Source: CAVOXO01 sp963700425 (GTDB lineage: Bacteria > Actinomycetota > Acidimicrobiia > Acidimicrobiales > Microtrichaceae). Taken from it: a stretch of DNA of 64,000 nt. Position 1 is the stretch's first letter, and each line of letters begins with the position of its first letter. The notes under the pieces were generated by a model. The model ran no database searches, was not told where the DNA came from, and worked only from the letters and a program-made list of their open reading frames with translations. The position numbers and the translations under genes are program-made. Of the stretch, positions 1-7,271 are shown one piece after another. Location: the NCBI GenBank assembly GCA_963700425.1, contig CAVOXO010000009.1, forward strand, positions 1-64,000. The letters run 5' to 3'.

Positions 1-41
1 TTGTAAACAGCAGGTCGTCGGTTCGATTCCGACCTCGGGCT
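1..41 (+). tRNA. tRNA-Thr (anticodon UGU), 3' half only, cut by window start
   Basis: The window starts at the invariant U33. The next three bases give anticodon TGT, followed by the 3' side of the anticodon stem, a 5-nt variable loop, a perfect 5-bp T stem (17-21 with 29-33) around a TTCGATT loop, and a 7-nt acceptor strand at 34-40. CCA is not encoded. The 5' half lies outside the window, so acceptor pairing cannot be checked. The same 3' half recurs in degraded form at 7040-7081. Confidence 0.88.
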
Positions 42-132
42 CGTGTCTTTCGGGGTTTTGGACCGCCGGCAGCCTCCGACATCGACGCTTGCCAATCCCT
101 TGCTGATCGGTCGCCTCCATCGGACGAAGCGC

Positions 133-157
133 GAGGCCGGGGGGCGCGCCCGGTCTC
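133..157. terminator. GC-rich hairpin between tRNA-Thr and the DUF4389 gene
   Basis: Bases 133-141 pair with 149-157 (nine pairs, one G-T wobble) around a 7-nt loop. The hairpin sits directly beyond the minus-strand stop codon at 158-160 and downstream of the plus-strand tRNA, so it could end transcription from both sides. It has no T tract, which is common for intrinsic-like terminators in high-GC actinobacteria. Confidence 0.6.
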
Positions 158-1621
158 TCAGCTCTCGGGGTCGGCTCCCGTCGTGGCGGTGCTGACCAAT
201 GCCGAGCCGGTGTCCGGTTCGGTTCCGCCCTGGTCGAGGCGGAACGGCGGGTACTCGTCGCTCATCAGGCTCGCGTAGACGATCACCCGGTAGACCCAGC
301 GGTTCAGTCCGACGATGAGGTCGAACAGGCCCCGGGGGTAGGTGCCGACGAACAGCAGGGCCACCGCCACGAAGAGCACGAGCAGCGGGAGGAGACCGCC
401 GAAGGGGACCTGCCAGTCGTCGCCCGACACGGCCGTGCCGAACGCGCCGCCGATGAGGGCGAGCACCAGGTACTGCGGGATGGCCAGCAGCCACCACTTC
501 ACGAGCACCAGGCCGCGGCTGAGGCGTTCGGGGTAGGCGACCGTGAGCGTGGCGGGGTAGTCGGGGGCCTCGCCGAGGGTGAACGGCGGGTACCGGTCGG
601 TGCCCAGGGCGCTGTAGCCGTAATACGTGACCCGCCAGGTCCAGCGCAGGACGCCGACGTTGAACTCGAACAGCGATCGCGGGTAGCGGGACGTGAACAG
701 GATCGCGAAGAACGCGATGAACGTGACGACAGCGAACGCCACCCACAGCACGATCAGCACGATCAGGTGGGGGATCAACAGCAGCCACTTGACCAGCCAC
801 AGCCATCGGCTCAGCGGTGAGTCGAGCCGAGCTTCGACCTGCACCGGTGCGCCAGGGGCCGCGCGTCCGGCCAGATCGAAGTGCGATCCGCGGGCCAGAC
901 CGACCACGCCCAGGACCAGGAGCGCGACACCGACGAGCAGTCCCACGGCGCCACCGACCAGCAGGGCCACACCGACCCGGAACACCCACGGCGACTTCGC
1001 CGCGATCGCGGCATCGACGCTCACGCCCTCGCTGCCGTCGGCGTTCATGACCACGACCGTCCAGTCGCCGCTCGTAGGCTCCCACTCGAACGTCTGGCGC
1101 CCCGGGCCGTCGGCCGAGGCCACCCAGAAGTCCTCGGTGCCCGGCGCCGCCGACGGTGCCCCACCGTCGGCGTAGCGGTAGCTCACGGCGAACGGATCGA
1201 ACGACAGGTCGTCGATGGTCGCCTGCCCGACGCCGCGCAGGTACCGCTGCACGTCGTTGCGCGGGCCGATGCCGACGAACACCGCCGACTCCGAGGTGCT
1301 CTCCACGTCCAGGCGCAGCGTCACGATGTCGCCGAGATCGACCGTGGTGTCGTCCCGGGTGGGATCGGCGCCGAGGTCGACGTCGTCGGAGGTGATGGCG
1401 TGGGTGGTGGTCTCGAGGCGTCCCTCGGGTGAGGTGAAGAACCCGTCGGCGTCCTTCTGGGTAGCGTCCGCCCAGACCAGGAACCCCCCGCCCCCCAACG
1501 GGGCCACCGACAGCAGCGTGATGACCGCGCCGACCACCACCAACAGGATCCACCCGACCGGCACCGACCCGCCCGAGTGGGGTTCCGGCGCACCCGTGGC
1601 GGCTGGTTGCGATGGCATCAT
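158..1621 (-). CDS. membrane protein with two DUF4389 domains
   Basis: A 487-residue membrane protein of unknown function. A transmembrane helix at about 22-50 is followed by an extracytoplasmic domain to about 210, another helix pair, and then two DUF4389 repeats (roughly 255-345 and 355-465). Each repeat has the family pattern of paired helices followed by an SRYPRSLFEF / GTYPRGLFDL type motif and a YPPF signature. Its ATG overlaps the stop of the upstream MMPL gene by one base (TGATG), so the two are probably translationally coupled. An accessory role in envelope transport or stress is inferred only from that coupling. Confidence 0.85.
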   Translation of the reverse strand: MMPSQPAATGAPEPHSGGSVPVGWILLVVVGAVITLLSVAPLGGGGFLVWADATQKDADGFFTSPEGRLETTTHAITSDDVDLGADPTRDDTTVDLGDIVTLRLDVESTSESAVFVGIGPRNDVQRYLRGVGQATIDDLSFDPFAVSYRYADGGAPSAAPGTEDFWVASADGPGRQTFEWEPTSGDWTVVVMNADGSEGVSVDAAIAAKSPWVFRVGVALLVGGAVGLLVGVALLVLGVVGLARGSHFDLAGRAAPGAPVQVEARLDSPLSRWLWLVKWLLLIPHLIVLIVLWVAFAVVTFIAFFAILFTSRYPRSLFEFNVGVLRWTWRVTYYGYSALGTDRYPPFTLGEAPDYPATLTVAYPERLSRGLVLVKWWLLAIPQYLVLALIGGAFGTAVSGDDWQVPFGGLLPLLVLFVAVALLFVGTYPRGLFDLIVGLNRWVYRVIVYASLMSDEYPPFRLDQGGTEPDTGSALVSTATTGADPES

Positions 1622-4200
1622 CAGTCGACCTCCCCGCGGATGAGTCTCGGGTTCGGTCTCCAGAAGCGGCAGGGCCGAAGGTCCCGAACATCGCGGCGGC
1701 GTACATCAACGACCACAACCGGGAAGGGTTCGGCGCGTGACATCCCGGCGCCCTCCATCTCGATGTGGGGGAGGAGCCGGTCGAGCCACTTCGGGATCCA
1801 CCAGTTGCGATCGCCCAGCAGCTCCATGGCGGCTGGGACGACGACCATGCGCACCAAGGTGGCGTCAAGCAGCACCGCGAGCGCCAGGCCGAGGCCGAAG
1901 AGCTTGATCTCTCGGATGTCCTCGAGCATGAAGGATGCGAAGACGACGACCATGATCGCCGCGGCGGCGGTGATCACCCGGGCGGTCGATGCCAGACCGT
2001 CGGCAACGGAGGTGGTGGCGTCACCGGTGCGCAGGTACTCCTCGCGGATGCGGGAGAGCATGAAGACCTCGTAGTCCATGGACAGGCCGAACACGACGGC
2101 GAAGAGCATCATCGGGATGAAGGGGTTGATCGGTCCTCCTTCGATGCCGAGCAGGTTGCCGCCCCAGCCCCACTGGAAGACGGCGACGACCACGCCGTAG
2201 GCGGCGCCGATCGACAGGATGTTCATGAGCACGGCCTTCAGCGGGACGAGTAGCGACCGGAACACGGTCATCAGGAGCACGAACGACAGGGTCAGGACCG
2301 CCGCGAAGAAGACGAGCATTCGCCCGGCCAGGTAGTCGGTGATGTCGACACTTGTTGCGGCGGCACCGGTCACCTGCACTTTGAGGTTCGAGCCCGCCAC
2401 TGCGCCGGGGATGACGTCGTCACGGATGCGGTGCACCAGTTCGGTGGTCGCCTCGTCCTGGGGTGCGGTCGTGGCGATGACGCTCATCACGTAGGCCGCC
2501 GGCCGAGTCGCGTCGTCGGGGATCGGGGCAGTGACAGCAGCGACGCCAGGGGTGTTCTCGAGCGCCTGCCGAAGCGGCAGTACGGAGTCGGCCGAGGCGC
2601 CCGGGGTCGACGCGTCGGCGTCGGAGACGACGGTGACCAGGAACGGGCCGTTGAACCCTGCTCCGAATCCCTCTGCGAGCAGGTCGTAGGCCTGACGGGC
2701 GGCGCTGTCCTCGGGGAAGTTGCCCTCGTCGGCCCAACCGAGGCGGATGCCGACCACCGGAGCGGCGAGAATCAGGAGCACGACGGTTGCCCCGATGAGC
2801 CACTGCCAGGGACGGGCCTGGATGATGCGACTCCAGCGGTAGGCGTAGGTCGCTCGGACGGGCATGGCGACTCGACGGGGGACCGGGCGTCGCAGTCGCG
2901 CCACGGCGATGCTGGCGAGCAGGGTGAGCACAGCCAGCGCCGCGCCCGCCACGGCCAGCGGGGCGACGCCGATTCCGACTCCGAGAAGAGCAACCGCGGC
3001 GAACCCGGCGGCGATGAGCCCACGCCAGCGGGTGAGTTCGGCCCGCTCCCGTGCGAACCCGAGCAGGGCGGGCAGGAGTGTCGTCGAGGTGACCATCGTG
3101 GCGAGCACGGTGACCGAAACACCGATGCCCATCCCGCCGATCCATCCGATCCCGACCAGGAGCAGGCCCAGCATCGAGATCATCACGGTGATGCCGGCGA
3201 AGACGACCGCACGGCCGGCCGACTCCATCGCAGCGATGGTCGCGCCTCGCGGGGAGCGTCCCTCGTGCAGGCCCTCCCGATAGCGGGAGACGATGAACAG
3301 CGCGTAGTCGATCCCGACGCCGAGCCCGATCATCATCCCGAGCAGCAGCGTGTCAACGGGGATGGTGAACACGTGGCTGAGGAGCAGCGTCGTGGCGATG
3401 CCGGCACCGACGCCACCCAGAGCGACGGCGATCGGCAGGCCCATGGCGAGGACCGACCCGAAGGCCATGATCAGCACCAACATGGCGAAGGCGAGACCGA
3501 TCAGTTCAGTCTGCGGAGGGTCCACCACGGTCAGGTACTGGCCGCCGGGCAGAACCCGGAGGCCGTCGATCCGGGGAGCGTTGTCGGTGATCGCCTGGCC
3601 CAGGAGGCCGGATTCGGTGTCGTCGACCGCGGCGGACAGGTTCACCTGTGCGTAGGCGACCTGGTCAGCCAGCGGCCCGGTGCGCGCGATCTGGCCGCCG
3701 CCCCGTTCGGAGTAGGGCGAGATGACCGTGCCACCCGGGTGGTGCGCGACGCCGTCGGCATCAGGGAATCCGGCGTCGACGTCGTCGAACAAGTCCTCCA
3801 TCGCGGCTCGCACCGCAGGGTCGTCGACTCCTTGTGCTGCTCTGAAGACAATCGTGCCGGACTGTCCACCCGTGCCCAGCTCGGGGAAGTACTGCCTCAG
3901 GACTGCGAAGCCGGCGGCACTGCCGGAGCCGGGCACCTCGGCGCTCGTGGTGAAGCTCGACCCGATCGAGGCTGCCGCCGCGAAGATCGTGACGAGAGCA
4001 ATGAGCCAGATGCCCACGGCTCGGGCTCGATGGTCGAAGCACCAGCCGGCCACCCGGCCGACAGCAGTGGACGGGCGGCGCACGTCGGCGCGCCCGGGTG
4101 TGGTTCGAGGAGGCGTCGGGCTTGTCGTTTGCGTCGGAGCGGGCATGGGTCCATCGTCCCGATCCCATCCGCCGGGCACATCGGGAATCCGGCCGTTCAT
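1621..4200 (-). CDS. MMPL-family RND transporter
   Basis: An 859-residue exporter of the MMPL (mycobacterial membrane protein large) branch of RND transporters, which use the proton gradient to move lipids or drugs out of the cell. The sequence shows the two-fold architecture: a helix near residue 60, a periplasmic loop, a helix bundle with a GVGIDYALF motif, a second periplasmic loop, then a second bundle with the matching GLSMDYEVF motif. The Asp-Tyr pairs are the family's proton-relay residues. An alternative start is Met18 (4149). It is divergent from a histidine kinase/response regulator pair, which probably controls it. The substrate is unknown. Confidence 0.92.
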   Translation of the reverse strand: MNGRIPDVPGGWDRDDGPMPAPTQTTSPTPPRTTPGRADVRRPSTAVGRVAGWCFDHRARAVGIWLIALVTIFAAAASIGSSFTTSAEVPGSGSAAGFAVLRQYFPELGTGGQSGTIVFRAAQGVDDPAVRAAMEDLFDDVDAGFPDADGVAHHPGGTVISPYSERGGGQIARTGPLADQVAYAQVNLSAAVDDTESGLLGQAITDNAPRIDGLRVLPGGQYLTVVDPPQTELIGLAFAMLVLIMAFGSVLAMGLPIAVALGGVGAGIATTLLLSHVFTIPVDTLLLGMMIGLGVGIDYALFIVSRYREGLHEGRSPRGATIAAMESAGRAVVFAGITVMISMLGLLLVGIGWIGGMGIGVSVTVLATMVTSTTLLPALLGFARERAELTRWRGLIAAGFAAVALLGVGIGVAPLAVAGAALAVLTLLASIAVARLRRPVPRRVAMPVRATYAYRWSRIIQARPWQWLIGATVVLLILAAPVVGIRLGWADEGNFPEDSAARQAYDLLAEGFGAGFNGPFLVTVVSDADASTPGASADSVLPLRQALENTPGVAAVTAPIPDDATRPAAYVMSVIATTAPQDEATTELVHRIRDDVIPGAVAGSNLKVQVTGAAATSVDITDYLAGRMLVFFAAVLTLSFVLLMTVFRSLLVPLKAVLMNILSIGAAYGVVVAVFQWGWGGNLLGIEGGPINPFIPMMLFAVVFGLSMDYEVFMLSRIREEYLRTGDATTSVADGLASTARVITAAAAIMVVVFASFMLEDIREIKLFGLGLALAVLLDATLVRMVVVPAAMELLGDRNWWIPKWLDRLLPHIEMEGAGMSRAEPFPVVVVDVRRRDVRDLRPCRFWRPNPRLIRGEVD

Positions 4201-4292
4201 TGCCCCACGATGGGATGGACCGGATCTGGTCCGATGGAAGGGTGCGGGAGTCGTCCTTTCGGCCGGTCCGACGACCGCCGTGCTTCTCTACA
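4201..4292. promoter_or_regulatory. divergent intergenic region, MMPL / histidine kinase
   Basis: About 90 bp separate the oppositely directed starts of the MMPL gene and the histidine kinase. Promoters for both units, and any binding site of the response regulator, should lie here. I could not identify clear -10/-35 boxes. Confidence 0.4.
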
Positions 4293-5474
4293 GTGGATCT
4301 CGTGCTCGAAGACGCAGTCCGTTCGTTGTGGGACGCACCCGCTGCGCCTGATCCTCCCGCGAGGGTGTGGCGCGACTGGGCACTCGTCGGAGCGCTCGTA
4401 CCGGTCGCGGTCCTGGAGTTCGTGCTCGCACAGAACCTCGTCTGGCCGGTGGTGTCGCTCGTCGTGGCGCTGGGCCTGCTGCCGACGCTGCTCTGGCGGC
4501 GGAGCTACCCGCTCGCGACGGTGGTCGTTGCGTTCGGCGCCTTCGCGGTGGTCGACGTCGTCTCGCTGCTCCTCGACGTCGAGTGGGAGGGCCTGAGCAC
4601 GAACGTCTACGTCCTGTTGTTGATCTACGCGCTGTTCCGCTGGGCATCGGGACGTCACGCAACTTTCGGCATGGCGGTCGTCTCGATCCCCCTGCTCCTG
4701 AGCGCCTTCGATCAGACGGTCGACCCGGCAACCGATCAGATCCCTGCCGGCAACGTGGTCCTTGGCGGTCTCGTCCTGTTGGTCGCCGCGACCATCGGCG
4801 CCTCGGTCCGCTACCAGGACAGCGCGCGGGCCCGCGGGATGGAAGAGGTCAAGCTGCTCGAGCGCGAACAGCTCGCACGTGAACTGCACGACACGGTCGC
4901 GCACCATGTCTCCGCGATCGCCGTGCGCGCACAGGCAGGTCGTGTCGTCGGGTCGAGCGATCCAGCCGCTGCGCTGGACGCGCTGGCCGTCATCGAGGAG
5001 GAGGCGTCCGGGACGCTGACCGAGATGCGAGCCATGGTCGGCGCCCTTCGGCACGGCGAGGAGCCCGATCTCGCCCCGCAGCGTGGTGTCGCGGATCTCC
5101 GGCGTCTCGCCTCTGGTCCGGCGGAGCGACCCCACGTCCAGGTCGAGCTCTCGGGTGACCTCGACGGGCTCCGGCCCTCCGTCGACGCTGCGCTCTACCG
5201 ACTCGCGCAGGAGTCGATCACCAACGCTCTCCGACACGCACGCCACGCAACCCGGGTGAGCGTCACGGTCCGCGGCGACGACGGCTGTGTTCGGCTGACC
5301 GTCGGCGACGATGGCGACGCGGCCTCCTTCGATCCGCGATCGGCGACAGGGTTCGGGCTGATCGGCATGGCAGAACGCGCGAAGCTGCTCGGCGGGACCC
5401 TCGAGGCCGGACCCGACGCACACCGGGGGTGGACTGTCCAGGCCGTGTTGCCCAGAGGTCGAGGCGGCTCGTGA
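4293..5474 (+). CDS. NarL/DesK-type sensor histidine kinase
   Basis: A 393-residue sensor kinase. About six N-terminal membrane helices (to roughly residue 180) are followed by a HisKA_3 dimerisation domain with the phospho-acceptor in ELHDTVAHH (His about 199), then a HATPase domain with an N-box (ESITNALRHA) and a G-box (GFGLIGMAERA). GTG 4293 is chosen because it begins just before the first helix and leaves a normal gap to the divergent MMPL gene; the frame is open further upstream but has no family similarity there. The stop overlaps the regulator start as GTGA, so kinase and regulator form an operon. Confidence 0.92.
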   Translation: MDLVLEDAVRSLWDAPAAPDPPARVWRDWALVGALVPVAVLEFVLAQNLVWPVVSLVVALGLLPTLLWRRSYPLATVVVAFGAFAVVDVVSLLLDVEWEGLSTNVYVLLLIYALFRWASGRHATFGMAVVSIPLLLSAFDQTVDPATDQIPAGNVVLGGLVLLVAATIGASVRYQDSARARGMEEVKLLEREQLARELHDTVAHHVSAIAVRAQAGRVVGSSDPAAALDALAVIEEEASGTLTEMRAMVGALRHGEEPDLAPQRGVADLRRLASGPAERPHVQVELSGDLDGLRPSVDAALYRLAQESITNALRHARHATRVSVTVRGDDGCVRLTVGDDGDAASFDPRSATGFGLIGMAERAKLLGGTLEAGPDAHRGWTVQAVLPRGRGGS

Positions 5475-6127
5475 CCATTCGTGTGCTCCTGGCCGATGAC
5501 CAGGAGATCATCCGGACGGGGCTCAGGATGATCCTCAATGCACACCCCGACATCGAGGTGGTCGGCGAGGCCGCCGACGGACTCGGAGCGGTAGCCCTTG
5601 CAGACCAGCTCCGACCGGATGTGTGCCTGTTCGACATCCGGATGCCCGAACTCGACGGAATCGAGGCCACCCGTCGCCTCGCCGGGCCCGGCGTCGAGGA
5701 TCCGTTGGCGGTGGTCGTGATCACCACGTTCGATCTCGACGAGTACGTGCACGGCGCACTGAAAGCCGGTGCACGCGGGTTCCTGTTGAAGGACGCCGGA
5801 CCGGAGCTGCTGGTGCAGGCGATGCAGGCCGCGGCGCGGGGAGATGCACTGATCGCCCCGAACGTCACCGTCCGACTGCTCGCGACCTTCGCGGGGCCAG
5901 GTGACGGGCAACCGCCGGTGCAGCCGATCGATCCGCTCACCGTCCGCGAGGAAGAAGTCCTCGTGACCGTCGCACGCGGTCGCACCAACGCGGAGATCGC
6001 GGACGAGCTCTACATCAGCGTCAGCACGGTGAAGTCACACCTCGCGAGCCTCATGAACAAGCTCGGCGCTCGGAACCGCGTCGAGATCGCGATGTGGGCT
6101 CACGAGACTGGTCGCGTCGGCCGCTGA
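5471..6127 (+). CDS. NarL/LuxR-family response regulator
   Basis: A 218-residue regulator. The receiver domain has acidic DD near residues 9-10 and the phospho-acceptor Asp55 in CLFDIRMPE. The switch Thr lies in VVITTF, and the conserved Lys in GFLLKDA. A C-terminal LuxR-type helix-turn-helix (LTVREEEVLVTVARGRTNAEIADE) follows. It is paired with the kinase by a 4-nt overlap. The divergent MMPL/DUF4389 unit is the obvious candidate target. Confidence 0.94.
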   Translation: MTIRVLLADDQEIIRTGLRMILNAHPDIEVVGEAADGLGAVALADQLRPDVCLFDIRMPELDGIEATRRLAGPGVEDPLAVVVITTFDLDEYVHGALKAGARGFLLKDAGPELLVQAMQAAARGDALIAPNVTVRLLATFAGPGDGQPPVQPIDPLTVREEEVLVTVARGRTNAEIADELYISVSTVKSHLASLMNKLGARNRVEIAMWAHETGRVGR

Positions 6128-6137
6128 CGCGAACCCG

Positions 6138-6169
6138 GCAACGGGCGAGGGGCGTGCCTCTCTCGTTGC
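6138..6169 (+). terminator. 12-bp hairpin after the two-component operon
   Basis: Beginning 11 nt after the regulator stop, bases 38-45 of the 6100 block pair with 62-69, and 47-50 with 57-60, with a single C/T mismatch, one G-T wobble and a 6-nt loop. The position and stability fit a terminator. There is no T tract. Confidence 0.65.
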
Positions 6170-6301
6170 GGTCTCTCACGAGTGGCTCTACGTGCGGTGC
6201 GGACGAGCGATGCTCGATACGCATCGACTTCGGAGGCCTCGGACGAGCCGTTCTGCGCCGAGTCGTTCTGCATTCGGCGTTGTCGTCGGCCTCGGCCCGC
6301 T

Positions 6302-6355
6302 TCAGTCGAGATCCGCGAGGTCGAGCACGAAGCGGTAGCTCGCTGAGACGTCGGC
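6302..6355 (-). pseudogene. possible relic of an alcohol dehydrogenase C-terminus
   Basis: The minus strand encodes a short tail reading ..SYRFVLDLADLD then stop. This resembles the conserved C-terminal end of zinc-dependent alcohol dehydrogenases (commonly ..RFRFVIDMASL). Upstream codons show no dehydrogenase sequence, so at most a fragment survives. A match this short could be chance. Confidence 0.28.
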
Positions 6356-6911
6356 CGCGCCGACCGGTCGGTTGTCGTCCGGATCTGCCGAAGGGTCGGT
6401 GTGACAGCAGCGACGTTGAACGGTCGACGTCGATACAGCAGGCGTGCGCTGGGTGCGATCAAGGGGTCGGTCAGAGCGACTATCTCGACGAGTCCCTCGA
6501 CATCGGACCGCTACAGGGACGAGTCCAGACTCCACAGCCATGCTCGCGAGGCTGATTCGCTACCGGCAGACCAGTGCCACGTCGGACCAAGTTCGGCCCA
6601 GCGAGGCTCACGCCGCGAGGAGGAACCCCTCGGCGCCAGTTGGTGGGGTCAAGGTACGAGTCCGCTCTCCGACGCGAACCGCCACGCCAAACCGCCCCCG
6701 AAGTGTCGCTCAGGAGCCTGGCACAGGTCGCCTACGCAGCAGTTTCGAGACGCCGGTCGCCGTCCCGCGGTCCCTCGACTGCAGCGTCGGGCGAATTCTC
6801 CCCCGGTTACTCCCGTGGCTGTCGCCGCGATCGCCGTGATCGTGGGCGTGCTCGGCCCGGCCAACATGGTGCTCGGCGGGGCCGGCACGCCGGCACCGGC
6901 ACGAGACCCGC

Positions 6912-6944
6912 GTCTCACGAAACATCTCACGGATTTCGTGAGAC
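6912..6944. repeat. 11-bp perfect inverted repeat, possible operator
   Basis: GTCTCACGAAA at 6912-6922 and its exact reverse complement at 6934-6944 flank an 11-nt spacer that contains another TCTCACG. So the 7-mer occurs three times, two direct and one inverted. A pair of regulator half-sites or a hairpin are both possible. It lies 330 bp upstream of the cyclase gene, just inside the tRNA-like repeat. Confidence 0.6.
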
Positions 6945-7039
6945 ACGGCGATACAGGGCGGTATGGCGCGTGAGACGGAGGTGCGACAACCCTCACAGGA
7001 CGGGCTTCGGCGGTACTTGACCGACATTCGGGCGTCGAC

Positions 7040-7081
7040 CTGTCAACAACAGGTCGAGGGTTCGATTCCGACCTCGGGCCC
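7040..7081 (+). repeat. degenerate direct repeat of the tRNA-Thr 3' half (att-like)
   Basis: Aligned without gaps to positions 1-42, 36 of 42 bases match, including an uninterrupted run covering the T loop, T-stem 3' strand and acceptor strand. The T-stem 5' strand is changed (GAGGG) and no longer pairs, U33 is preserved, and no matching 5' acceptor or D arm precedes it. It is therefore not a working tRNA. A truncated tRNA 3' end at one edge of a segment is the usual product of site-specific integration into a tRNA gene. Confidence 0.7.
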
Positions 7082-7271
7082 TGCACCCACCAGCGGGCCC
7101 TGCACGAGCCGTCGGGCGGCGATCGCCCCCAGGACCATCCCGGTCGTGCGCGTCGGCTCGAACGTTTCGGCCGCGCCGGAGGTCCGGTGCCGATCCCGCC
7201 GTAGGTCGGGAGAACCGGGCGCGTGCGCTGTAGGGTCACATCCAGCCGGGTCGCCGAGGGGGCGCTCATCC

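Larger units (their letters stand above)
6170..7039. other. gene-free stretch with relic sequence
   Basis: Together with flanks (6128-7271) this is the only gap over 300 bp in the window. Open frames on both strands lack domain-like sequence, good ribosome sites or family motifs. It contains a possible dehydrogenase tail relic (6302-6355) and an 11-bp inverted repeat (6912-6944), and ends at the tRNA-like repeat. It looks like decayed sequence inside a mobile segment. Confidence 0.6.

Noticed and set aside
2431..4596. Plus-strand frame of about 721 codons opposite the MMPL gene
   Set aside because: Antisense shadow; low-complexity Gly/Asp/Arg-rich translation without any family motif.
6401..6973. 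190-codon frame in the gene-free stretch
   Set aside because: No motif, no ribosome site, composition like random high-GC translation.
42..7039. Integrase or excisionase within the putative island
   Set aside because: No tyrosine or serine recombinase motif was seen on either strand, so the element, if real, has lost it.
7040..7081. A second functional tRNA gene
   Set aside because: The T stem does not pair, and there is no 5' acceptor strand or D arm upstream. It is a partial copy.
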